Shown: positions 35,630 to 44,644, numbered from the stretch's first letter. The stretch: DNA of 64,000 nt from Streptosporangium sp. NBC_01495 (GCF_036250735.1 NZ_CP109431.1:62001-126000), one strand, 5' to 3'. The notes: generated from the sequence alone by a model not told the origin. Numbers and translations are program-made.

Positions 35630-36465
35630 CCGACCGACTGACCACCGCCATAAGACATCTGGTCGGAGCCGCCGAGCCGATCGCCGACCACAGTTGGCCG
35701 CATACCTCAACCACGGTGCTGCGGCTATGCAAGCCAGACGGCCGCCAGGTGATCGTCAAAGCCAACGCCAGCATCGACAGTTTTCATCGCGAACACCACG
35801 CTCTGGCCCAGTGGACGCCTGCTTTGGCAGAACTTGCCCCCCAGCTCCTCGACGTCGACGAACACCGCCAGATCCTGGTGATGACCACGGTCGCCGGGCA
35901 CCCGCTGTCCAGCCTGACCCTGCCCGCTCACCAGGAGCAAGACGCCTATCGGCAAGCCGGTCAGATCATGCGGGCGCTGCACACAGCCGGGCCACGCCGG
36001 ATACTGCCGTCCTTTGGACGTGACCGCGCCGCCTACATCCGCGCTCAGTTCACCAACGGGATGAGCCCCCTCACCAGCGATGAGATCGAACTGACCCATC
36101 ACGCCTTAAGCCTGCTGGAGGCCATGGCACCTCAGCAGGCCCACCCCGCCCACCTTGACTTCACCAGCCGCAACCTGCTGTGGGACGGCGAAAAGACCTC
36201 CGTGATCGACTTCGAGACCAGCCGCTACGAAGCCGCCGGACGCGACTTCCTGCGCCTCACCCAGCGCATCCTGCATGAGCGCGAGGACCTGCGAGACGCC
36301 TTCTACGACGGGTACGGCCGAGCACCCGACACCCAGGAGAGCACCCTCATGCATATCTGCGGAATCACCGACGCCGCAGCCATCGTCGTCACCGCGACCG
36401 CCAGCGGACACAAGGCATTCGCAGCCGAAGCCCACCACTTCCTTCGCAAGACGATGCGCTCCTAG
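35626..36465 (+). CDS. APH-fold phosphotransferase
   Basis: 279 aa, ATG at 35626 overlapping the upstream stop. Features: TTVLRLCKPDGRQVIVKAN with the ATP Lys, REHHALAQW, catalytic PAHLDFTSRNLLWDGEKTSVIDFETSRYE (about 174-202), in which Gly of HGD is Leu but Asp and Asn are kept, plus the metal Asp. Paired with the TmrB-like kinase it may form a two-gene resistance or activation module. It ends four bases before the duplicated 115-bp segment. Confidence 0.82.
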   Translation: MTDRLTTAIRHLVGAAEPIADHSWPHTSTTVLRLCKPDGRQVIVKANASIDSFHREHHALAQWTPALAELAPQLLDVDEHRQILVMTTVAGHPLSSLTLPAHQEQDAYRQAGQIMRALHTAGPRRILPSFGRDRAAYIRAQFTNGMSPLTSDEIELTHHALSLLEAMAPQQAHPAHLDFTSRNLLWDGEKTSVIDFETSRYEAAGRDFLRLTQRILHEREDLRDAFYDGYGRAPDTQESTLMHICGITDAAAIVVTATASGHKAFAAEAHHFLRKTMRS

Positions 36466-36467
36466 CC

Positions 36468-36582
36468 AACCGGTCACGGTAGCGGCAGGCCCCCATCATG
36501 ATCATGAGTCAATACCCATACTCGGGCACCCTTCACGATCACGTCCAAGCCTTCATCGTCGAGGAGGGACGGACCGATCAAG
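36468..36582. repeat. 115-bp duplicated segment, copy 2
   Basis: Ungapped copy of 15054-15168 with seven substitutions. Here it lacks the rest of the parental minus-strand gene: only its last ~35 codons and stop remain. On the plus strand it is read as the start of a 68-codon frame (36498-36704, MIMSQYPYSGTLHDHVQAF), whose second half, FTARPGLESAWLRFLHQLQ, has natural composition and may be the tail of an unrelated gene fused by the rearrangement. Confidence 0.8.
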
Positions 36583-36724
36583 CCAGCGAGCAGGAGTTCA
36601 CCGCGCGGCCCGGCCTGGAGTCGGCCTGGCTCCGCTTCCTGCACCAACTGCAGTTCGTGACGATGCCCGACGACACCTTGAACCTGGTCGACACGGTCAT
36701 CTGACCGACCTTCACCGGCAGGGC

Positions 36725-37187
36725 TCAGTGCGTCCCGACCCAGTGCCCGGCCGCCAGCCGACGCACATGCGCGCGGATGCGGCCGCGGTCCTCGGGAAAG
36801 GCGCTCTGCCACTCCTCCTCAAGATCGATCCACGCCGGTGGTTGGCCACGCTCCCCGCCGAGCGGCACCTCACGACCGATGACGGCGGCGTACGACAGGC
36901 CCAGCGTCGGGCACGGTAGGCACGAACAGAGACCGCCGCCGGCACGGGCAGCAGCTCACCGCGCAGACCGGTCTCCTCTACGAGTTCAAGGGCCGCGGCC
37001 GACCTCGGCATCTCACCTGGCTCGACCTTGCCGCCGGGCGGCACCCAGCCGCGCCGGCGGCCCCAGGCCGAAACGACCACGCACACCACGGAGGCAGCCC
37101 CACCCTTGAGGCCGTCTCGTGGTGTGCGTGGTCGTACCTCTTGGCCAGATCCGCCTTGACCTCCCGAACCGACATCGTGCGCTCCAT
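36725..37187 (-). pseudogene. Frameshifted Nudix gene
   Basis: Three minus-strand frames carry consecutive parts: MERTMSVREVKADLAKRYD (start 37187), then ASVVCVVVSAWGRRRGWVPP and the Nudix box GGKVEPGEMPRSAAALEL-VEETGL, then SYAAVIGREVPLGGERGQP and WIDLEEEWQSAFPEDRGRI ending at 36725. At least two indels are needed. In the box the Arg of REL is Leu. The gene is therefore probably dead. Confidence 0.65.
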
Positions 37188-37585
37188 CCCCGGGGAGTAC
37201 AGCAGCGAGCTGATGATCGCTGCCGAGGCGCCCGCCCGCGTAAACGCCTGCGCGGCGTGCCCCGACGACCCGGTACAGATCAGAAACCCACACCGGTATC
37301 GCCGAACCCGCGTGTTTTCAACGTCGGCGAGCGGCGCGAGCCGTCGCCGCAAAGCGCATCACCTTCCGGTGAGCGCACCGGTCGGCGACTTGTGCCCAAT
37401 GGTTTCGGTCTTCGAGTTCGGTGCCGCGCTGCTCGCCTTCGCCAGGTCCTTCCCTCGATGGCAGTCCGCGAGGAGCAGGGCCAGATCCTCTCAGGCCAAG
37501 ACCGTCCGCGTGGGCCGGAGGCGATGACGCAATCCGTGCGGACAGGTCGAGGTGGCCGCCAGTCGGCGCTCGTCGGCGGCGGCCG
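37188..37585. other. Intergenic region, no gene seen
   Basis: The 398 bases between the broken Nudix gene and the RibD-like gene show several overlapping open frames, none with natural composition, ribosome site or family. It is probably further decayed coding DNA. Confidence 0.4.
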
Positions 37586-38266
37586 TCACGGCTCGCGCGG
37601 CAAGTAGCGGATCAAGACGATGTCACCGATCTGGCGGGTCTCAGCGACGTGCATTCGCCGCTGTGGACCCTGGGGGAAAGATCCGGCGTTGATGAACCGC
37701 GGCGCGCCGGGATCACCCACGAAGAACGGTGCCATGGCCAGGTGGATCTCATCAGCGAGGTCTTGGGTGAGGAACTGGGTGTGGATCTGGCCGCCACCTT
37801 CGACCATGAGGCGCTTAATACCGCGCCTGCCCAGGTCGTCCAGTAGAGCGGGCAGCGAGATCGGCTCGCCCGCATCGACCACCTCGGCCAGGCCGTCGAA
37901 CCGGGCGCGTAGCGGGCCGCAGGCGGCCGAGGAGGCGTAGACGATCTTCTCGCCGCCGGTGTGGAAGAACTTCAGGTCCGCCTCAAGGTCACCGCTGGCA
38001 CTGATCGTTATCTTCACCGGGTAGGGCGCTAGTCCGCGCTGGACGCGCGCGGCGCGACGCGACTCGGAGTTGACCAGTAGGCGGGGGTTGTCGCGCCGGA
38101 TGGTGTTGGCACCAATCAAGATCGCGTCGCAGTGCGCGCGGACCTCGTCGACGCGGGCGAAGTCCTCGGGATTGGACAGCAGCAGCCGATCAGGGGTGGT
38201 GTCGTCGATGTGACCGTCGATGGACATCGCGACGCTGAGCAGCACGTGCGGGCGGGGGGCGTTCAT
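37586..38266 (-). CDS. RibD C-terminal-type pyrimidine reductase
   Basis: 226 aa. Fold landmarks: HVLLSVAMSIDGHIDD, then CDAILIGANTIRRDNPRL, KITISASGDLE and the NADPH-side GIKRLMVEGGGQIHTQFL, followed by DEIHLAMAPFFVGDPGAPRF. The family reduces 5-amino-6-ribosylaminouracil phosphate in riboflavin synthesis and related substrates; there is no deaminase domain. Its start overlaps the stop of the XRE regulator (ATGA), so the two form an operon. It may reduce a pathway intermediate or a pterin/pyrimidine. Confidence 0.87.
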   Translation of the reverse strand: MNAPRPHVLLSVAMSIDGHIDDTTPDRLLLSNPEDFARVDEVRAHCDAILIGANTIRRDNPRLLVNSESRRAARVQRGLAPYPVKITISASGDLEADLKFFHTGGEKIVYASSAACGPLRARFDGLAEVVDAGEPISLPALLDDLGRRGIKRLMVEGGGQIHTQFLTQDLADEIHLAMAPFFVGDPGAPRFINAGSFPQGPQRRMHVAETRQIGDIVLIRYLPREP

Positions 38267-39696
38267 GCGCAGGGTGGTCCATTCTCAGTGCCTAAAGTGA
38301 CGTGGGTCAGTTCGTCGGTGAACTCGCTCACCCGCGGGTTGTCCCGCCACGGGGTGAGCGCTTTGCGCACGGGGGCCAGTTCGGCCAGGATGCGCGCCGA
38401 GCGGGTGCCGCAGGCGATGGCCAGCGCCGTGCGAGCAGTGTGGGTGGCCTGTTCGGGTGCGCCGGTCAGCGCCTGGGAATGGGCCAGGCGGCTCAGGTAC
38501 AGGCCCCGGTCACGGTGAAACTCGGCCGGCCATCCGCGCAGAGCGTGCTGGTAGGACTCCACAGCCCTGTCGTGGCGGCCCAGGTGGGCCCACCCTCGGG
38601 CCTCGTGCGCGGCGATGTAGGCGGGTGTGCACCAGGAAGCCCACTCTCCGGCGGTGGGCGGGGGCGCCTGCGCGGCCAGATCGCGGGCCAGTGCGACGGT
38701 GGTGGTGAATCCTCTCTCGTCGCCGCTCAGTGCGTGCCCGCCCGCCTCGGCTTGGGCGGCCGCGGCGCGCATCCGGGCGGTGAGTTCGCCCCGGCGCTGG
38801 GCGGCCTGGGCCAGCGCGACGGCCGCGGCGGTGTCGCCGGTCTCGGCTGCCCGCTGGGACTGGCGCAGCAGGATGTAGGCGATCAGCAGTTCGTTGTCGG
38901 CCTCGTGGGCCCATAGCAGCGCGTTGTTGATCCATTGCTGGCCCGCCCCGCGATGTCCCAGGTCGTCATTCAGCCAGCCGGCGAACTCGGCGTAGGCCGC
39001 TTGCAGGTCCATCACGGCGTGCCGGGTGGTGCCGGTGGCGGTGCGGCTCAACTCACGCAGGATGCTCACCTGCTGGATGGCGCTCGGTATCACGGCGCCT
39101 GAGCCCAGCATGTTGTCCTGGCAAGCCAGGATGGTGCGCAGACGGCGCATGGTGTCCAGCAGATCGGCAAGATCGCCGTCGGGGCGCAGGAGCGGGGCAC
39201 TGCCCGCCCCTCGTTCCTCCTGGCCGGGCCATCCGGTCATGGACAGACCGGTGGGCGCCGACGCTTCGCGCGGACCGGCCAGGAACGGCAGGCTGTCGAA
39301 GCCGGGACCGGTTGAGCGCACCTGCTCTGTGATCAGGGCAGGAGTGGTGGCTTCCTCTGCGTTGCCCGTGCTGATCTGATGCTCGGCCTTAGGCGATGCC
39401 AGCAGGGCCGAAGGAGCCGGGGCGGAGGCCGGTGAGACCGGGCCACCGAACAACTCCTCGCTCGAGATATTCAGGACACGAGTGATCAGTGCCTTGTACA
39501 TCGCCCTCGGTTCGGTCCCCGATTCCCAAAGGCGCAGCATCCGTACCAAACTGGTTGATTTAGGCAGTTCAATGTCTGTGTCGGCGACCTCTCTGAGCCG
39601 GGCGGCGAAAGCCTTGGGGGGCAGGAGTCGCTCTTCTCGGAGGGAGCGCAGGCGTCGCGCCCATTGGGGGATCTGCTCGCCCATCGTCACCACCAT
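38263..39696 (-). CDS. XRE-like regulator with TPR-like region
   Basis: 477 aa from ATG 39696 (ATG 39684 is an alternative). N terminus: IPQWARRLRSLREERLLPPKAF, then STSLVRMLRLWESGTEPRAM, a variant helix-turn-helix. The long C terminus has helical repeats (ILLRQSQRAAETGDTAAAVAL, EARGWAHLGRHDRAVESYQHAL). It is divergent from the XRE gene at 39941 across 244 bases and ATGA-coupled to the RibD-like reductase. Confidence 0.82.
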   Translation of the reverse strand: MVVTMGEQIPQWARRLRSLREERLLPPKAFAARLREVADTDIELPKSTSLVRMLRLWESGTEPRAMYKALITRVLNISSEELFGGPVSPASAPAPSALLASPKAEHQISTGNAEEATTPALITEQVRSTGPGFDSLPFLAGPREASAPTGLSMTGWPGQEERGAGSAPLLRPDGDLADLLDTMRRLRTILACQDNMLGSGAVIPSAIQQVSILRELSRTATGTTRHAVMDLQAAYAEFAGWLNDDLGHRGAGQQWINNALLWAHEADNELLIAYILLRQSQRAAETGDTAAAVALAQAAQRRGELTARMRAAAAQAEAGGHALSGDERGFTTTVALARDLAAQAPPPTAGEWASWCTPAYIAAHEARGWAHLGRHDRAVESYQHALRGWPAEFHRDRGLYLSRLAHSQALTGAPEQATHTARTALAIACGTRSARILAELAPVRKALTPWRDNPRVSEFTDELTHVTLGTENGPPCA

Positions 39697-39940
39697 CGGG
39701 CTGGGGGAAGGAAGGATGAGGAAGATACTCCTTCAGTTTCTCCCGTGCCTGTTGCCGTGCGGCACGACATGAAGAAATCCATGGCCACCAAGATTACGAG
39801 ATGAAGCCATCTTCGGCTCGGATGGAAGATCATATCTGAATTCCCGCGCCCGTTATTAGGGCATTCGGGTAGCGCCACCCGGTTAGGTTGTGGTCGTGTA
39901 GATCACGCCAGAGCCGATCGCGCAGGAAGAGGGCTTGAAC

Positions 39941-41356
39941 ATGGAGAAGCATTCATCCCGCCGCGAGGTAGCCGGTCAGCACTCCGGCGCGGCCTGGCCG
40001 ACCACCATCGGGCCTCTGATCACCCGGCTGCGCCAAGGTCAGGGGTGGAGCCAGGACACGCTGGCAGCCCACCTGCGCAAGCAGTCAAGGAACTCCGCCG
40101 CCTCCCAACACCAGGTCTCCCGCTGGGAGAGCGGGCGCCGCATCCCGGGCCCGTTCTGGCGCCAGCAGCTGGCCGCTGTGTTCGATGTTTCCGTCGCCGT
40201 CTTCTCCGAGGCTGCGACCGCCGCTGTCGCCGCACGGCGGCAACGGCATATGCCGCCCCCCGCGCCACGGCATACGGCCATTTCCGTTGCGGAGGTGGTG
40301 CCGGTCGATGTGGCGGCTATGGTGGCGGTGTCAGCGAGGCAATCGGCTCGGCTGGGTGAGCACGTGGACAACACTCCTTTCGGCGCGTACACGATGGAGG
40401 AGGTCGTCGAGGAACTGCGACGCCTCGCCGCCGCCTACCCCTACAGTTCCACGGTGGACTCGCTCACGGCTGCGGGCGCCCTGCGTGACCGCGCCTATGA
40501 GCTGGCCGGCAGCTCTCGCCGCCCCTCCTACACCCGCGGCCTGTACCTGGTCACCGCGTGGAGTTGCGCGATCTTGGCGAACGCCAGCTTCGACCTGGGC
40601 GCGCTGCGCCCGGCGAACGTGCACGCGCGCACCGCGTTGCATTTCGGTGATCTGTGCGAGCACCGCGGCGTGCAGGTCTGGGTCCGCGGCCTGCAGGCAC
40701 TGATGGCCTTTTGGGACGGGCGACCGCACCACGCCGTCGCCGCCATCGAACCGGTGCTGAGCTGGCCGTCCGCCAGCGGCACGGCCGGGGTACGCGCCGA
40801 GGCGATCCACGCCAGGGCGCTGGCCCGGCTCGGCCGCGCCTCCGAGGCCGATCAGGCGCTGGCCCGGGCCGAGCGGGCCCGCGAGCACATGCGCGACAGC
40901 GATGACGTGCTGGACGATCCCGGCGGGATGGCCGACTTCCCCTTGGCCAAGCAGTTGTACTGGCAGGCCAACACCCACCTGCGGCTGGGGGGGCCGACCC
41001 GGCTGCGAGCGGCGCACCAGGCGGCCGAGGAGTCGGTCGAGCTGTATCTGGCCGCGCCGGTCGACCAGCAGCGCATCGGGGAGTTGTGCCATGCCCGGCT
41101 GGACCTGGCTTCGGCCCGCTGGGAGCAGGGCCACCCCGAAGGCGCCGAACAACAGGTCAGCGCCGCGAGCGACACGTTGCGCCTGCGCTATGTCGAAAGC
41201 GTCCTGCGCCGCATGGACGACTTCGGTGACCTGATCAGCGCTCAGGCCGCGACCAGCGGCCCGGCCCGGCAGGTGCTCGCGCAGATCGCCGCCGCTCATA
41301 CCATCACCCCGCCGATGGCCCGTGAGGTCGCGGCGCTGCCGCCGCCCACCGAATGA
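39941..41356 (+). CDS. XRE-family regulator with TPR-like region
   Basis: 471 aa from ATG 39941, with AGGAAGAGGG upstream. HTH: LITRLRQGQGWSQDTLAAHL and SQHQVSRWESGRRIPGPFW, a classic XRE recognition helix. The rest is TPR-like. It is divergent from the regulator at 38263 and ATGA-coupled to a 6-phosphogluconate-dehydrogenase-like gene. The mirror-image arrangement (regulator plus oxidoreductase on each side) suggests a paired control module. Confidence 0.87.
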   Translation: MEKHSSRREVAGQHSGAAWPTTIGPLITRLRQGQGWSQDTLAAHLRKQSRNSAASQHQVSRWESGRRIPGPFWRQQLAAVFDVSVAVFSEAATAAVAARRQRHMPPPAPRHTAISVAEVVPVDVAAMVAVSARQSARLGEHVDNTPFGAYTMEEVVEELRRLAAAYPYSSTVDSLTAAGALRDRAYELAGSSRRPSYTRGLYLVTAWSCAILANASFDLGALRPANVHARTALHFGDLCEHRGVQVWVRGLQALMAFWDGRPHHAVAAIEPVLSWPSASGTAGVRAEAIHARALARLGRASEADQALARAERAREHMRDSDDVLDDPGGMADFPLAKQLYWQANTHLRLGGPTRLRAAHQAAEESVELYLAAPVDQQRIGELCHARLDLASARWEQGHPEGAEQQVSAASDTLRLRYVESVLRRMDDFGDLISAQAATSGPARQVLAQIAAAHTITPPMAREVAALPPPTE

Positions 41357-42219
41357 CCCCGCCGGCCAGGGCGCAGACGATCGCCGTGCTGCACCCGGGG
41401 GCGATGGGCTCGGCCCTGGCCCGCGCCCTGGCCGCCCCTGGGCGCCGGCTGGTGTGCTGCCTGCAGGGTCGCTCGGCGCCGAGCAGGCGCCGCGCCCGCG
41501 ACGCCGGACTGATCGATCTTTCGTGGGGTGAGCTGGCCGGCCACGCCGATGTCGCGATCTCGGTCGTCGCCCCGTATGCCGCCGCGCGTGTCGCCGATGA
41601 CCTCCTGGCCGCGGGGTTCACCGGGGTGCTGATCGAGGCCAACGCGGTCCGCCCCGGGCAGGTGCGGGCCTTGGCCGAGCGGGTGCGCGCGGCCGGTGGC
41701 CAGCTCGTGGACGCCTGCATCATGGGGCCACCCCCCGCCCCTGCCCCGGCTGAGCCGACCCGGGTCTATCTGTCCGGGCCGCAGCCCGCGCTGGCGGTGG
41801 CCACCACACTGCTGGAGCAGACCACCTGGCTGCGGGTGGCCGTGCTGGGCGACGACCTCGGACACGCCTCAGCGCTGAAGCTCGCCCAGAGCACCGTTCA
41901 AAAGGCCGGGCGGGCGTTGGCGCTGCTCGGGCACGCGCTGGCCGACCAGTACGGGGTGTCGGACCAACTGGCTCGCGAGGTGAGCCGGTGGCCGAACCCC
42001 GCGGCCAACCCCGCCGACTTCCCCAGCGTCGCCGGCCGGGCCTGGCGGTGGGGCGACGAACTACGCGACGCCGCGGCCGAACTGACCGAGGCAGGCCTTC
42101 CCAGCGACATCGTCGCCGACGCCGCAGCGCTGTTCGACATGCTGGCGTCGTTCAAAGACACCCCGCCAGACCAAAAAGCCATCTACCGGATATTGAAAGA
42201 CATACCAGGCGATCGATAA
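41353..42219 (+). CDS. NAD(P)-binding 6-phosphogluconate-dehydrogenase-like oxidoreductase
   Basis: 288 aa. N-terminal Rossmann motif IAVLHPGAMGSALARAL (10-26), VAISVVAPYAAARVAD, then GGQLVDACIMGPPP and a helical C-terminal domain starting near HASALKLAQSTVQKAG, matching the DUF1932-type dehydrogenases. The catalytic Lys is probably the one in LKLAQS. It would oxidise a hydroxy acid or reduce an imine. Start overlaps the regulator stop. Confidence 0.85.
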   Translation: MTPPARAQTIAVLHPGAMGSALARALAAPGRRLVCCLQGRSAPSRRRARDAGLIDLSWGELAGHADVAISVVAPYAAARVADDLLAAGFTGVLIEANAVRPGQVRALAERVRAAGGQLVDACIMGPPPAPAPAEPTRVYLSGPQPALAVATTLLEQTTWLRVAVLGDDLGHASALKLAQSTVQKAGRALALLGHALADQYGVSDQLAREVSRWPNPAANPADFPSVAGRAWRWGDELRDAAAELTEAGLPSDIVADAAALFDMLASFKDTPPDQKAIYRILKDIPGDR

Positions 42220-42725
42220 GCGTCGCCGCATGAGCCCATGCCGTGTTGCCGGGGTATGTTCTGGCCCTTGCCCATTTCCTGGTCGGCATGACCTGGCCAT
42301 TGCCTCACCTGCTCATCATGGCCTTCCATGAGGGCCGCAACGACGCGCTGCAGCCGGACGCGGCCTCATGCCGTCACCGGCCCCCATCCGAGGAAGGGAG
42401 GAAACATCAGGAGGAAATTACTCCTCATTACTCCTCATTACTCCTCGGGCGGCTTCTTCCGTCCGGCGCGTTCACCGCGATGAGATGGAACACAGACATT
42501 TCCTGGTAAAAAACGAGCTCACGCACGCGTTCGTCGCGGCGTGCGGCAAGCCCTTGACCGGATTCGAGGTCCGACCCATGAACACGGTAGCCGCAAGAGC
42601 CGCTCCCGTACGGCACGGTCCTCGGGATCTGCCGGCACTCCCGGGGCGCCAGGACAATGCACCGCCCGGCCGTACCGTGATCCCAACTATGGCGATAAAC
42701 ACCTTGTTTCACAAAATGTCCGCCT
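42220..42725. other. Intergenic region with a triple 10-bp repeat
   Basis: No supported gene in these 506 bases. GC falls in the second half. Three tandem ATTACTCCTC units lie at 42417-42446, preceded by GAGGAA in inverted orientation. The promoter of the DUF574 operon should lie here. Confidence 0.5.
42417..42446. repeat. Three tandem copies of a 10-bp unit
   Basis: ATTACTCCTC occurs three times head to tail without mismatch, 280 bases before the DUF574 gene. The CTCCTC part is the complement of the GAGGA just upstream (42411-42415), giving a potential short hairpin. Helical-turn spacing of 10 bp suits cooperative binding by a regulator. Confidence 0.7.
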
Positions 42726-43577
42726 TTGCCAATATATGACCGAAAGATGCTCTCGATGATGAGTGAGTCCGAGGCCCCTGCCGTCCTATACCGCCAGCCG
42801 GCCCCCAATGTGGCTCGCATGTACGACTACCTCCTGGACGGCAAGGACAACTACGCGGTCGACCAGGAAGCGGCCGATCGGCTGATCAAGCTCGTTCCCG
42901 ATCTGCGAAACCAGGTCCGGAACAATCGGGAGTTTCTCCGCCGCGGCGTCGAGGCCCTTGCGCAGCGGGGAGTGCGCCGGTTTCTCGACCTGGGGTCGGG
43001 TCTGCCCACGCAGGAGAACGTCCACCAGGTCGTCCACCGGATCGCTCCCGAGGCCCAGGTCGTCTACGTGGACATGGACCGAGTCGCCGCTACGCACGGT
43101 CATGCGTTGCTCGCCAGCAATGATGGGCTCGTCCGCATGGTCGAGGCCGACGTGCGAGAGACGGCCGCGCTTCTCCAGCATCCCGATGTGGCCGCTTTGC
43201 GGCCCAGTACCGAGCCGGCCGAGCCGATCGCCGTCAGCGCGGTCGCGTTGCTGCACTTCATGCCCGAGCCCCAGCGGATCTTGGACTCTTTTCGGGAGTG
43301 GTTGCCGGTGGGGAGTTATCTGATGCTCTCCCACGCGACCCCGGGCACCATGAGCTCGGAGGCCGTGCAGGAGGCGCTGGAGGTCTATGAGAGGGCGGGC
43401 ATGCGGATGTACCTGCGCTCGCCGGAGGAGATCGCCGACTTGTTCGCCGGATTCGAGTTGTTGGATGAGGGTGTGGCCCCGGTGTCGCGCTGGGGGCTCA
43501 CCGAGGTCGTCGTCCCGACTCCCACGCCGACCGGCGGGCACTTCCTCGGCGGCATCGCCGTGCTGAGGCACCGGTGA
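42726..43577 (+). CDS. DUF574-type SAM-dependent methyltransferase
   Basis: 283 aa; a shorter start at 42759 (MSESEAPAV) is possible. The conserved actinobacterial block APNVARMYDYLLDGKDNYAV is near residues 26-45, followed by FLDLGSGLPTQENVHQV (SAM-binding) and VVYVDMDRVAATHGHALL. These proteins are very common in streptomycetes and their relatives, often beside regulators, and their substrates are unknown. Two small hypothetical genes follow. Confidence 0.88.
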   Translation: MPIYDRKMLSMMSESEAPAVLYRQPAPNVARMYDYLLDGKDNYAVDQEAADRLIKLVPDLRNQVRNNREFLRRGVEALAQRGVRRFLDLGSGLPTQENVHQVVHRIAPEAQVVYVDMDRVAATHGHALLASNDGLVRMVEADVRETAALLQHPDVAALRPSTEPAEPIAVSAVALLHFMPEPQRILDSFREWLPVGSYLMLSHATPGTMSSEAVQEALEVYERAGMRMYLRSPEEIADLFAGFELLDEGVAPVSRWGLTEVVVPTPTPTGGHFLGGIAVLRHR

Positions 43578-43721
43578 CACGCACTGCCCTCATCGCTCTT
43601 GAGGATGTCCGCTCCGTGCTGTTCCTGCACAGCGGCGATGTCCCGGGCCGGCCGCGAGCACCGCCCGCTTTCAGCTCAGCGATACCTGTCGATCTCATGA
43701 TGAAAACCGGAGGTGATCACC

Positions 43722-44054
43722 GTGGCGGTCATGCCCGGCGAGGAGACCGTCCTGCGCGTCCTGCGCGAGGCCTTGGAGGACCGGGGACTGAAGGCGACCA
43801 TCACCACGCGATTGCCCTTGTCTCTTGTTGTCGTCAGGCACGACAGCGCTGCCCTCGGTGGGCGAATCACGGTGAGGCCCTGGCAGGGTGAACAATGGTT
43901 GTGGCGGAGCTGGGGAGCGCCCATCGTCCCCGCTGAGGAGATCAAGGCCGCCAGCTGGCAGATCGCGCGAGCCCTGGCGCCCCCGGCCGTTTCCCCTTTG
44001 TCTCACCGTACGGCTTCGCCCGGCCCTCTCATCCGGCTGGGGACGTCATCGTGA
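43722..44054 (+). CDS. Hypothetical protein
   Basis: 110 aa from GTG 43722, placed seven bases after GGAGGTGAT. Composition is natural in the first 75 residues (GEETVLRVLREALEDRGLKA, SLVVVRHDSAALGGRITVRP, EQWLWRSWGAPI), with a weakly conserved-looking tail. It overlaps the next gene by GTGA. No family recognised; it resembles the small partner proteins often found after DUF574 genes. Confidence 0.6.
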   Translation: MAVMPGEETVLRVLREALEDRGLKATITTRLPLSLVVVRHDSAALGGRITVRPWQGEQWLWRSWGAPIVPAEEIKAASWQIARALAPPAVSPLSHRTASPGPLIRLGTSS

Positions 44055-44644
44055 TGCGCTTTGGATACGACGCTGAGGCGGCCAGGACCGCGCAGCTAAT
44101 GCAGGCCTTTGTGCCCGGCTGGATGGTCTTGTGGAGCCTGCGGTACCGGCGGTTCGAGGGGTGGAAGCGCAGCGCCCCCGGGCAGGGCCACATGGTCCAC
44201 GCGAGCAACGCCGCCAGATTGTGGGACTTCATGGAACAGCAGCCGGAGCTCCATCAGATCGATGCGAACCAGTCCTACCTTCCGCTTCTCTTCGAAGAAA
44301 AGGAGGCGGTCGTGATTCCATCCCACGCACCACCGGCAGGCGAGCAGTTGAACGCCGCCACCTGGTGTTTCGGTGCCATCGAAGCGTTGGAGCGGTTGCG
44401 CATCGAGCTCCAGGCGTATTGGATCCGTTCGGAGATCTCCTACGCCGAGGGACAGCATCGCCTCGTGCTCGAAGAGGGACTGACGGTGTGGGCCGACGAC
44501 GCGGGCACGGTCTTTTGCTGGGGTGGCGCCTCCAGAGAGGAGCCCGCCGACCATGCTCCGGTGCACACCCTGCCGGAGGCCGCGCGCCGGATCGCCGAGC
44601 GGCTCGGGTGGGCGCCTGACGCCGCTGGGGCCGCGGCGGACTAA
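44051..44644 (+). CDS. Hypothetical protein
   Basis: 197 aa from GTG 44051 (or ATG 44054), coupled to the previous gene. Natural composition throughout: VPGWMVLWSLRYRRFEGWKR, WCFGAIEALERLRIELQAYW, a central acidic stretch and a C-terminal EAARRIAERLGW helix. No domain recognised. It is the third gene of the DUF574 operon. Confidence 0.65.
   Translation: MMRFGYDAEAARTAQLMQAFVPGWMVLWSLRYRRFEGWKRSAPGQGHMVHASNAARLWDFMEQQPELHQIDANQSYLPLLFEEKEAVVIPSHAPPAGEQLNAATWCFGAIEALERLRIELQAYWIRSEISYAEGQHRLVLEEGLTVWADDAGTVFCWGGASREEPADHAPVHTLPEAARRIAERLGWAPDAAGAAAD

Noticed and set aside
36498-36704. A genuine 68-aa gene starting MIMSQYPYSG
   Set aside because: Its first half is the antisense of a duplicated gene end whose substitutions fit the opposite strand; it is better explained as a chimeric frame created by duplication.
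42417-42446. Three direct repeats as a CRISPR array
   Set aside because: Units are 10 bp, contiguous, without spacers and without cas genes.
43574-43891. Frame overlapping the DUF574 stop by GTGA
   Set aside because: After ~30 codons the composition becomes Arg/Gly shadow-like and it conflicts with the better supported gene at 43722, which has a strong ribosome site.
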